A stretch of DNA of 64,000 nucleotides from Brevundimonas sp. SORGH_AS_0993 (lineage in GTDB: Bacteria; Pseudomonadota; Alphaproteobacteria; Caulobacterales; Caulobacteraceae): positions 2,299,001 through 2,363,000 of the forward strand of contig NZ_JAUTAH010000001.1 in the NCBI RefSeq assembly GCF_030818545.1, in the 5' to 3' direction. The translations under genes were made by a program, and so were the position numbers. Within the stretch, counting starts at the first letter, position 1, and every line of letters begins with the position of its first letter. The notes under the pieces were generated by a model. It did no database searches. It saw nothing but the letters and a program-made list of their open reading frames with translations, and had not been told where the DNA came from. This document shows, piece after piece, positions 18,748-26,303 of the stretch.

Positions 18748-20604
18748 ATGCAGGCGGCGTCGCCCACGCTGGACGACGCCCGCGCCCTGCTGTCGCGCGT
18801 TTGGGGCCATGCCGATTTTCGCGGGCTTCAGGGCCAGGTCGTGGAGACGATCCTGACCGGCGGCGACGTTCTGGCCGTCCTGCCGACCGGCGGGGGCAAG
18901 AGCGTCTGTTATCAGATTCCGGCCATCCTCCGCTCCGGCCTGGGGCTGGTGGTTTCGCCGTTGATCGCCCTGATGACCGACCAGGTCGAGGCGCTGAAGC
19001 AGCAGGGCGTCGCCGCCGCCCGGCTGGATTCGGGCGTCTCCCTGGACGGCCGGTCCGCCATCTGGGCCGCCGCGCGCGCGGGCGAACTGGACCTGCTCTA
19101 TGTCTCGCCCGAAGGTCTGGCGGCCGGCGCCATGCTGGACCGGCTGGCCGAACTGCCCCTCAGCCTGATCGCCATCGACGAGGCGCACTGCGTCTCTCAA
19201 TGGGGGCACGACTTCCGACCCGACTATCGCAATCTGGGCCTGCTGGCCGAGCGGTTCCCCCATGTTCCGCGCATCGCCGTGACCGCCACCGCCGACGCCC
19301 GGACCCGCGACGACATCCTGCGCTCGCTGCGGCTGGAAGAGGCCCGGGTCTTCGTCGACAGTTTCGCGCGTCCGAACCTGCAACTGTCGGCCGAGCGCAA
19401 GGAGAGCGCCTCGCGCGCCAAGACCGACGCTCGCGTTATCGAACTGGTGCGCGAACGACGCGGCAAGTCGGGCGTCGTCTATTGCGGCAGCCGCGACGGC
19501 TGCGACCGCGTGGCCCAGGCGCTGCGCGACGCGGGGACCAACGCCATCGCCTATCACGCCGGCATGGACACGAAGGAACGCGACCGGCGGCTGGAGCGGT
19601 TCCTGGCCGAGGAGAGCGCCGTCATGGTCGCCACCATCGCCTTCGGCATGGGGGTGGACAAGGCCGACGTGCGCTTCGTCATCCACGCCGATCCACCGGG
19701 GTCGCTGGAAGCCTATTGGCAGGAGATCGGCCGGGGCGGGCGCGACGGCGAACCGGCCGAGGGAATCACCCTGTACGGCCCGTCCGACATCGCCTGGTCC
19801 CTGCGTCGGCTCGACAGCCGCCCGATGGCCGAAGAGGTCAAATCGGTCCAGGTGCGAAAGACCCGTCAGCTGTTCGCCATGCTGGACGGCGCCGTGTGCC
19901 GCGCCCAGGCCGTGCGCCGATACTTCGGCGAGCATGACGCCCCGCCTTGCGGCGTCTGCGATATCTGCGGCGACCCGCCCCAGCTCTATGAGGCCACCGT
20001 CCCGGCCCAGAAGGCGCTGGCGGCGGTTCAGCGGCTGGGCGGCCGGTTCGGGCGCAATCGCGTGATCGACCACCTGACCGCGCGCACCAAGGACGTGCAG
20101 CCATGGGAGCAACAGCTGTCCACCTGGGGCATAGGGGGCGACATTTCCCTGAGCTCGTGGCGCGAGATCGTCGATCACCTGCTGTTCGAGGGGCTGCTGG
20201 TCGAAGACCCCAACGACGGCAAGCCGCTGGTGGGCCTGGGCGACGCCGAGGCGGTGCGCGCGGTCTATAAGTCCGAACGCCGGATCGAGGTGCGCCGCGC
20301 GCCGCTGCGGGCCGACGCCGCCCCGCGCCGCCGCGACCGTTCCGGCGAGGGGCGCAATGCCGCGCTGGAGACGATGGACGCGGACGTGCGCGCCCGGTTC
20401 GAGGCCTTGCGCGCCTGGCGCCGCGACCGCGCCGCCGAACAGCACGTCCCGCCTTATGTCATCTTCCAGGACAAGACCCTGCTGGAGATCGCCCACGCCG
20501 AGCCGGGCGATCTGCACAGTCTGGGCGCCGTTTCCGGCGTCGGCCAGTCCAAGCTGGACCGCTACGGCAAGGGCGTGCTGGAGGCGCTGGCCGCCGCGTC
20601 CTGA
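18748..20604 (+). CDS. recQ: ATP-dependent DNA helicase RecQ
   Basis: The 618-residue 3'-5' helicase acts in recombination and fork repair. It has motif 0/I (FRGLQGQVVE, LPTGGGKSVCYQIPA), motif II IDEAHCVSQWGHDFRPDY, motif III TATAD, and motifs V-VI (GMGVDKADVRFVIHAD and QEIGRGGRDG). The RecQ zinc-binding region has CRAQAVRRYFG with PCGVCDICG. A winged-helix domain follows, then one HRDC domain (about residues 545-618). A TTG at 18721 that overlaps the preceding stop (TTGA) is an alternative start. The tail overlaps the convergent lipoprotein gene by 43 bp. Confidence 0.95.
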   Translation: MQAASPTLDDARALLSRVWGHADFRGLQGQVVETILTGGDVLAVLPTGGGKSVCYQIPAILRSGLGLVVSPLIALMTDQVEALKQQGVAAARLDSGVSLDGRSAIWAAARAGELDLLYVSPEGLAAGAMLDRLAELPLSLIAIDEAHCVSQWGHDFRPDYRNLGLLAERFPHVPRIAVTATADARTRDDILRSLRLEEARVFVDSFARPNLQLSAERKESASRAKTDARVIELVRERRGKSGVVYCGSRDGCDRVAQALRDAGTNAIAYHAGMDTKERDRRLERFLAEESAVMVATIAFGMGVDKADVRFVIHADPPGSLEAYWQEIGRGGRDGEPAEGITLYGPSDIAWSLRRLDSRPMAEEVKSVQVRKTRQLFAMLDGAVCRAQAVRRYFGEHDAPPCGVCDICGDPPQLYEATVPAQKALAAVQRLGGRFGRNRVIDHLTARTKDVQPWEQQLSTWGIGGDISLSSWREIVDHLLFEGLLVEDPNDGKPLVGLGDAEAVRAVYKSERRIEVRRAPLRADAAPRRRDRSGEGRNAALETMDADVRARFEALRAWRRDRAAEQHVPPYVIFQDKTLLEIAHAEPGDLHSLGAVSGVGQSKLDRYGKGVLEALAAAS

Positions 20605-21884
20605 TCGGGCCGTGTCGGATCGTCGCCCAGGCCCGGCGCCACGAAATAGGGAAAGGCGCATCCATCAGGCGGTCCGCCCGGCGCCATGCCCGACACTCTC
20701 TGCCGTTCGCCGCCCAGCACCTCGCCGATCAGGGTCTTGATCGCGTCCAGGCCCGGCCGCGCCGCGCCCTTGGGGAAGTACATGTAGGTCGAGCGCCCGT
20801 CACAGCGGTATTCGTCCAGGAAATAGACCGGATCGGAACCGCCCATCGGATCGGGCGAGGTGGTCAGCCAGAAGGTGCGCGGCGCCGCCCTGGGCTCGGT
20901 CGAGCGCGCCACGCCCACGATCAGGCCCGTCAGCCCCGGATGAAGCGCCGTCTGCCGTTCGAACAGGTCGACGGCGTAGGGCCCCTGCTCCAGGCGGCCC
21001 AGGGCGGTCGTCCCCCGCTCGGCCGCCAGTGCCTGGACCGCGGCGCCCAGCACCGTGTCGCGCTCCTTCGCATAGGCCGCCCAGTCGTCGCGTTCGGCCT
21101 GGGCGGCCATGGCGACGAAGCCGACATAGCCGCCGATGGGCGCGGGCGCCGGGCGCGGAATGGGCGCCAGCAGGGCCACGGCCCTGTCCGGGTCCTCGTC
21201 GCCCAAAGCCAAGAGGGCGCGCATGATCCGCGCATGCCAGGACGGCTGGGTTTCGCCGCACAGGGCGATGATCCGGTCGGTGGCGGCGACGGCCTCGTCC
21301 TCCGCCCCCGTCTCGTACCGCACGACCGCCGAGGCCCACAGGCGATCGACGTCCTCGCAGCGCGCCACGCCGGCCGGCTCGACCATCGTTGCGGACAGCG
21401 TCGTCTCCGCGCGCACCTGCATCGCGCCGGGCAGGAGGTCGGCATAGGCCTCGGGCGAACCGCAGACCTGCCCGCCCAGGGCCGGCATGGCCGTGAGCAG
21501 CACCATGCCGCACAGGTCCAGGCGCCGCGCATCGGCGTCGCTGACGCCGGGGTCGGTGATCTGCACGTTCAGGATCGTGCCCGGATTGCCGTTCACCCCC
21601 GGCTGATAGATAGGCAGGGTGCGGCTGCGCGGCGCGCCGGCCAGGGCTCTCAGACTTTCGGCGCCGACGGGATCCGACGCCACGCCCCGCAGGCCGACCT
21701 TCTTCAGAAACGACAGCGCATACTGGGCCTGACGGTCGCCCTCGGCCGCCCGGGCCTCCAGCGACGGCACGGGCTCCGTGAACGCCAGCTTCAGCGGCGC
21801 ATTGGCCGTCATCGGATCGACCGCCGTGACGCAACCGGCCAACAGCGCGCTGACGGCGACGACGACGCCGAACCTTCCGAACAT
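20562..21884 (-). CDS. Hypothetical lipoprotein
   Basis: The 440-residue protein begins MFGRFGVVVAV with a lipobox LLAGC near residue 17, so it is probably outer-membrane anchored. A short Sel1-like helical piece (AAEGDRQAQYALSFLKKVG) follows, but no full repeat array is visible. The C-terminal half contains YFLDEYRCDGRSTYMYFP. I recognise no family beyond this. Its 3' end overlaps recQ by 43 bp on the opposite strand. The tail is acidic and serine-rich. Confidence 0.6.
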   Translation of the reverse strand: MFGRFGVVVAVSALLAGCVTAVDPMTANAPLKLAFTEPVPSLEARAAEGDRQAQYALSFLKKVGLRGVASDPVGAESLRALAGAPRSRTLPIYQPGVNGNPGTILNVQITDPGVSDADARRLDLCGMVLLTAMPALGGQVCGSPEAYADLLPGAMQVRAETTLSATMVEPAGVARCEDVDRLWASAVVRYETGAEDEAVAATDRIIALCGETQPSWHARIMRALLALGDEDPDRAVALLAPIPRPAPAPIGGYVGFVAMAAQAERDDWAAYAKERDTVLGAAVQALAAERGTTALGRLEQGPYAVDLFERQTALHPGLTGLIVGVARSTEPRAAPRTFWLTTSPDPMGGSDPVYFLDEYRCDGRSTYMYFPKGAARPGLDAIKTLIGEVLGGERQRVSGMAPGGPPDGCAFPYFVAPGLGDDPTRPDQDAAASASSTPLP

Positions 21885-21952
21885 GATCCACCCCCTCGTG
21901 AACCCCTGTCATGCCAAGACGAGAGGGGCGCGTCCAGCGGTTGCGGTTCTTG

Positions 21953-22894
21953 TCACGCCGGTCCGGTCAGAAAGCGTTCGACGACGTTCAGGAAGCGGGC
22001 GGGCTGGTCGGTCATGACCTGATGTTCGGCGCCCTCGATCCGTTCGAAACGGGGCGGACGGCGCAGGCCGCCGAAGCCGTAGCGATACAGGCCCTCCAGC
22101 CGGTTGCGCGGATTGTCGGGGTCGCGCGTCCAGCCATAGACGACGGTGACGGGCGCCCGGATGCGGTCCAGACGCGGGCGCAGATCGACGGTCAGGGCCT
22201 CGTACAGCCCTTGGGCCAGGACGCGCCGGTCGCCGCCCTGCAGGTTCAGCCCGCCGAACACCATGTCTCCGGCCAGGCCCAGGTCGCCGCCCATGCCCGC
22301 CACCTGCGCCTTCAGCGCCTGGTCGCCGAACAGCATCAGGGCCTGATAGCCCAGCCGCGCCAGGGGTTCGACCTCGGCCGGGGTGACGCGGGCGTCGACC
22401 AGGGCAGGGAAGAAGGGGGCGGAATCCACCACCATCACCCGGCCGACGCGGTCGCCCAGATCGGCGGCGACGCGCAGGGCGATCTGGCCGCCCAGCGAAT
22501 GGCCGATCAGGGCGGGCCGCGCCAGGCCCTGGTCGCGGATGTAGCGTTCGATCTCGGCCGCCGCCGGGGCCGACAGGGCGCCCTGGGCGTTGGCCTGGGG
22601 GTCGGTGCGGCCGAACCCGCGCAGGGTTACGACATGGACCCGGTAACGGCCCGCCAGCCGGTTCGCCGTCGGCCGCCAGGCGTCGCCGGTCGAGCCCAGG
22701 CCCGGAATGAAGATCACGTCCGGCCCGCGCCCATAGGCGTCCACCAGGATGCGGTTCGACTGGAAGGCCGGCTTGACGGCGGTGAAGGGCAGGGCCGGCG
22801 CGGTCTGGGCGCAGGCGGGCAGGGCGCCGCTCAGAGCCAGGGCGGCGGACACGACAAGGGTGTACGGGAGGGCGGACAGAAATCGGCGCATCAT
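21953..22894 (-). CDS. Secreted alpha/beta hydrolase
   Basis: The 313-residue protein has a signal peptide (cleavage after ACA, about residue 29) and a complete alpha/beta-hydrolase fold. The oxyanion strand is IFIPGLGSTGD, the nucleophile elbow GHSLGG (catalytic Ser), the acid PVTVVYGWTRDP region, and the catalytic His is in EGAEHQVM. It is probably a periplasmic esterase or lipase-like enzyme of unknown substrate. A second Met at codon 2 could also be the start. It is a single minus-strand gene upstream of the lipoprotein at 20562. Confidence 0.82.
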   Translation of the reverse strand: MMRRFLSALPYTLVVSAALALSGALPACAQTAPALPFTAVKPAFQSNRILVDAYGRGPDVIFIPGLGSTGDAWRPTANRLAGRYRVHVVTLRGFGRTDPQANAQGALSAPAAAEIERYIRDQGLARPALIGHSLGGQIALRVAADLGDRVGRVMVVDSAPFFPALVDARVTPAEVEPLARLGYQALMLFGDQALKAQVAGMGGDLGLAGDMVFGGLNLQGGDRRVLAQGLYEALTVDLRPRLDRIRAPVTVVYGWTRDPDNPRNRLEGLYRYGFGGLRRPPRFERIEGAEHQVMTDQPARFLNVVERFLTGPA

Positions 22895-23004
22895 TCGCCC
22901 CTAACGCCGGATCGCGGCGATCGGTTGACGCTCCAGAGGCCGCGACCGGGCGCAGTCACGGGCCCCCATGACCTGGCTCCGATGACCTGGCGGCGAAGGC
23001 GGCG

Positions 23005-23793
23005 TCAGCGTCCCTTGAACGCGGGTTTGCGCTTCTCCACGAAGGCGGCCATCCCCTCCTTCTGATCCTCGAAGGCGAACAGGGAGTGGAACAGGCGGCG
23101 CTCGAACTGAACGCCTTGCGTCAGGGTCGTCTCCAGGGCGGCGTTGACCATCTCCTTGTTGGCCATGACCGCCAGCGGGCTTTGAGAGGCGATCTTCGCC
23201 GCGATCTTGCGGGTCTCGTCCAGCAGGGTCTCGTGCGGGAATACCCGTGACGCCAGGCCCGACGCTAAAGCTTCGGCCGCGTCCATCATCCGGGCCGTCA
23301 GGACCATGTCCATCGCCTTGGACTTGCCCACCAGACGGGTCAGGCGCTGGGAGCCGCCGATGCCGGGCGCGACGCCGAGGTTGATCTCAGGCTGGCCGAA
23401 CTTCGCCTTGTCGCTGGCCACGATGAAGTCGCACAGCATGGCCAGTTCGCAACCGCCGCCCAGGGCGAAGCCGTTGACGGCGGCGATGATCGGCTTTCTG
23501 AACCGGGTGATGCGGTCGTGGCCCAGGGCGAAATAGTTGCCCGTGTACATCTGGGCATAGGTCTGGTCGGCCATCTCCTTGATGTCGGCGCCGGCGGCGA
23601 AAGCCTTTTCGCCCGATCCGGTCAGGATCAGGCAACGCACGCCGTCGTCATGCTCGACGCTGTCGAGGAAGTCGGCCAGGTCCTTGAACAGGGCCGCGTT
23701 CAGGGCGTTCAGCGCCTCGGGCCGGTTCAGGGTCACGACCGCATAACCGTCGGCATGACGTTCGATCAGCAGGTTGGCATAGGCGTCGGCCAT
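23005..23793 (-). CDS. Enoyl-CoA hydratase/isomerase family protein
   Basis: The 262-residue crotonase-fold enzyme hydrates trans-2-enoyl-CoA in fatty-acid beta-oxidation. It shows AFAAGADIKEM (oxyanion loop), GFALGGGCELAMLCDF (catalytic Glu region), GQPEINLGVAPGIGGSQRLTRLVG (described; second catalytic Glu in PEINLG) and the C-terminal FVEKRKPAFKGR. Both catalytic glutamates are present, fitting a true short-chain hydratase (EchA/Crt type). The ATG at 23793 is preceded by AGAGGAGA. It stands upstream of the alpha/beta hydrolase on the same strand, with about 110 bp between. Confidence 0.93.
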   Translation of the reverse strand: MADAYANLLIERHADGYAVVTLNRPEALNALNAALFKDLADFLDSVEHDDGVRCLILTGSGEKAFAAGADIKEMADQTYAQMYTGNYFALGHDRITRFRKPIIAAVNGFALGGGCELAMLCDFIVASDKAKFGQPEINLGVAPGIGGSQRLTRLVGKSKAMDMVLTARMMDAAEALASGLASRVFPHETLLDETRKIAAKIASQSPLAVMANKEMVNAALETTLTQGVQFERRLFHSLFAFEDQKEGMAAFVEKRKPAFKGR

Positions 23794-23841
23794 GGTTGGT
23801 CTCCTCTTGCGCCTGCTCATACAGAACCGGGCGTGCGGCCG

Positions 23842-24285
23842 CTAGCGACGCGGCATCAGGGCCAGGGTCAGTGCCGCCCGCACCAGTTCGGCGACGACCA
23901 CAAGGCCCAGCAGAAGATTGGCCGCGATCACCTGGCCGCGCGCCCCGGCCAGGTCCAGGCTCCAGCCGAAGCTGGCCGACAAGGCCAGCGTCAGCGCCGC
24001 GGTCAGCATCAGGCCGACCAGCAGCATCAGGGCGACATGGCCCGCCTTCAGCGCCGCCTGCAATGTGGGGCCGTCGTCCAGGGTCCGGCTGCGGCGTCGG
24101 AACAGGCAAGCGATCAGGCCGGTCGCCGCCGCCTCGGCCACGGCCGCAACGCCCAGCGCCGCCAGGAACCACCAGACCAGGCCGTCCAGATCGCCTGCGC
24201 GCAGACCCTGCACGAAATGGGCGAAATAGGCGCCCCAGACGGCCAGGCCGACGATCAGGCTGATCCAGAGGTGAATTCTACGCAT
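23842..24285 (-). CDS. Hypothetical four-helix membrane protein
   Basis: The 147-residue protein has about four transmembrane segments (ISLIVGLAVWGAYFAHFV, WWFLAALGVAAVAEAA, ALMLLVGLMLTAALTLAL, VIAANLLLGLVVVAELV) and a basic C terminus. I recognise no family. It follows mutM on the same strand with an 18-bp gap and is probably co-transcribed with it. Confidence 0.6.
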   Translation of the reverse strand: MRRIHLWISLIVGLAVWGAYFAHFVQGLRAGDLDGLVWWFLAALGVAAVAEAAATGLIACLFRRRSRTLDDGPTLQAALKAGHVALMLLVGLMLTAALTLALSASFGWSLDLAGARGQVIAANLLLGLVVVAELVRAALTLALMPRR

Positions 24286-24303
24286 GGTCGAGGCTCTCGG
24301 GGC

Positions 24304-25167
24304 TTATCGCTTCTGGCAGGCGGGGCAGTAGAAGGTCGACCGACCCCCCTGGACGATGCGGGCGACGACGCCGGTGCAGCCTTCCCCCCGGCAGGGCTGG
24401 CCCTCGCGGCCATAGACGTCGAACCGGTGCTGGAAATAGCCCTGGCCGCCCTCGGCGTTGGCGAAGTCGCGCAGGGTCGAGCCGCCCGCCGCGATGGCGT
24501 CGTTCAGGACGTTGCGGACCTCGCTCGCCAGCCGCTCCAGCCGCGCCTTCGACACCGATCCGGCCGCGACCAGGGGGGAGATGCGGGCGCGATACAGCGC
24601 CTCGCAGACATAGATGTTGCCCAGGCCGGCGACGATCCGCTGGTCAAGCAAGGACACCTTTATATTCTGCTTCTTGCCCGTGAACGCCTCGACCAGATGG
24701 GCGCCGGAAAAGCCGTTGCCCAGGGGTTCGGGTCCAAGGCCGGCGAACCACGGATGGGTCTCGATCTGATTGCTGGGGATCAGACCCATGAAGCCGAACC
24801 GGCGCGCGTCGGCATAGCCGATGCGGGTCGCCGCCCCGTCGCGGACGGCGCAGGCGCTGAAATGTTCGTGCTTGCCGGCGATGGGCGCCGCCTCCTCGAA
24901 CTCGCCCAACAGCGCCCCGTCCAGGGTGAAGCGGCCGGTCATGCCCAGATGGGTGATCCAGGTCTCGCCGGTCGACAGCGGCGCCAGCAGATATTTGGCG
25001 CGGCGGTCGATCCGCAGCACGGTCGCCCCCTCCAGCCGTTCGGCGAACCGATCGGGAAAGGGAAAACGCAGGTCGGGCCGGTTGATCCGGACGCGCGACA
25101 GCCGCGCGCCCCCCAGCACCGGCGTCAGGCCGCGTCGGACGGTTTCGACCTCGGGAAGTTCGGGCAT
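24304..25167 (-). CDS. mutM: Formamidopyrimidine-DNA glycosylase (Fpg)
   Basis: MutM removes 8-oxoguanine and formamidopyrimidines from DNA and cleaves the abasic site. At 287 residues it has the catalytic N-terminal PELPEVETVRRGL (Pro1 nucleophile, Glu2), WITHLGMTGRF and the helix-two-turn-helix region (LLDQRIVAGLGNIYVCEALYRA). The C-terminal zinc finger carries C-x4-C and C-x2-C (PCRGEGC, FYCPAC). All key residues are present. A small membrane-protein gene follows. Confidence 0.97.
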   Translation of the reverse strand: MPELPEVETVRRGLTPVLGGARLSRVRINRPDLRFPFPDRFAERLEGATVLRIDRRAKYLLAPLSTGETWITHLGMTGRFTLDGALLGEFEEAAPIAGKHEHFSACAVRDGAATRIGYADARRFGFMGLIPSNQIETHPWFAGLGPEPLGNGFSGAHLVEAFTGKKQNIKVSLLDQRIVAGLGNIYVCEALYRARISPLVAAGSVSKARLERLASEVRNVLNDAIAAGGSTLRDFANAEGGQGYFQHRFDVYGREGQPCRGEGCTGVVARIVQGGRSTFYCPACQKR

Positions 25168-25178
25168 GGCGTGGCGTC

Positions 25179-25257
25179 CTAGAGCCTGATCCGTTGAGGA
25201 GGGACCGCCAGGCGATTCGGCCTCTGCGGTGAAGCAGGCTGCAAAATCAGGCTCTAG
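25179..25257. repeat. Inverted 12-mer CTAGAGCCTGAT / ATCAGGCTCTAG
   Basis: The perfect 12-bp arms at 25179-25190 and 25246-25257 face each other in the 220-bp divergent spacer between mutM and the PAP2 gene. The same 12-mer recurs at 53792 before the TetR gene. A second, interlocking inverted repeat (TGCGGTGAAGC at 25225-25235, GCTTCACCGCA at 25300-25310) shares the spacer. The arrangement could fold as alternative stem-loops, or it could be a relic of a dispersed intergenic element. Confidence 0.7.
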
Positions 25258-25310
25258 TCGCTCCGCGCCTCCGGGCCAAGCGGCGTCGCTGTCGAGAAAG
25301 CTTCACCGCA
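25225..25310. repeat. Inverted 11-mer TGCGGTGAAGC / GCTTCACCGCA
   Basis: The perfect 11-bp arms are at 25225-25235 and 25300-25310. The left arm lies inside the loop of the neighbouring 12-bp inverted repeat, so the two hairpins are mutually interlocking. The pair lies 80-160 bp upstream of the PAP2 start. Confidence 0.65.
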
Positions 25311-25387
25311 ACGCCGCGTCTTCGCCATCGAACTCTCATCGCCGCGACATGCCCCTGGGGCAAAGGCTGGGCGTCACCGGAGGAACG

Positions 25388-26185
25388 ATGTCCGACGCCG
25401 CCCTGACCCGCCCTGTCCATGCGCCGTCGCGCGCCCGCGCGCCCCTGGTCCGCAGCCGGCGTGCTGGGCGGTTCGGTCCGGACGAGGGCGCCATCCTGGC
25501 GGCGACGGGCGTGCTGGCGGTCAGCGTGGCCTTTCTTCTGTTTCCCGGCGTGGACATCGCGGTCAGCCGACTGTTCTACCGGCCCGAGGCGGGCTTCGTC
25601 CTGGGCGGCGATCCCGTGCTGAAGGCCCTGCGCAAGAGTTCGACCTGGGTTCTGGCCCTGATGCTGCTGGGCGCCTTGGGACGGTTGATCTGGGCCTGGG
25701 TTCGGCGGCGGCCGTGGGGCGACGCCGGGCGGCGGGCGCTGTTCGTGATCTCGGCCCTGGCGCTGGGGCCGGGTCTGACGATCAATCTGGTGTTCAAGGA
25801 ACTGTGGGGCCGCGCCCGCCCGATCCAGATCGAAGCCTTCGGCGGGCACGCCCCGTTCACCCCCGTCTGGATGTTCAGCGACGCCTGTCGCAACAACTGC
25901 TCCTTCGTCTCGGGCGAAGGGGCCGGCGCGGCCTGGATGGTCGGCGCCGCCCTGGTCCTGACGCCCGCGCGCTGGCGCCCGGTCGTCCTGCCGACGGTGG
26001 TTCTCTACGCCGCGGCCCTGTCGATGAACCGGCTGGTCTTCGGCGGCCATTTCCTGTCGGACATACTTCTGTCCTGGGGGCTGACGGCCATGGTCATGCT
26101 GGCGCTCCACCGCGTGACCGAGTTCGCGCCCGGCCGGGGGCGAAGGCGTCGTCAGGTTTCCCGCCTGTCCGCCCTGCCGGCCTGA
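25388..26185 (+). CDS. PAP2-family phosphatase, LpxE-like
   Basis: The 265-residue membrane protein has about six helices and the three PAP2 motifs: KELWGRARP, CSFVSGEGAGA (an SGE variant of PSGH) and NRLVFGGHFLSDIL. The SGE form and the ACRNNCSF context resemble LpxE-type lipid A 1-phosphatases of alphaproteobacteria, so lipid A or undecaprenyl-diphosphate dephosphorylation in the periplasm is likely. The ATG at 25388 has GGAGGAA before it and was preferred over the in-frame start at 25229. Confidence 0.82.
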   Translation: MSDAALTRPVHAPSRARAPLVRSRRAGRFGPDEGAILAATGVLAVSVAFLLFPGVDIAVSRLFYRPEAGFVLGGDPVLKALRKSSTWVLALMLLGALGRLIWAWVRRRPWGDAGRRALFVISALALGPGLTINLVFKELWGRARPIQIEAFGGHAPFTPVWMFSDACRNNCSFVSGEGAGAAWMVGAALVLTPARWRPVVLPTVVLYAAALSMNRLVFGGHFLSDILLSWGLTAMVMLALHRVTEFAPGRGRRRRQVSRLSALPA

Positions 26186-26303
26186 CCCAAGGCGAACCCC
26201 TGTTTCTCATTCGGCGGCGGGCTTTCGCGGCGTCATGTCGCGCGCCCTGTTGCCGCAGGCCCCGTTCTGGGCTTACGTCCCGCGTGAATATGGGAACCCG
26301 CCT

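Noticed and set aside
25900..25925. Apparent loss of the PSGH motif in the PAP2 phosphatase
   Set aside because: The SGE form with the surrounding NNCSF context is usual in LpxE-like members, so it is not evidence of inactivity.
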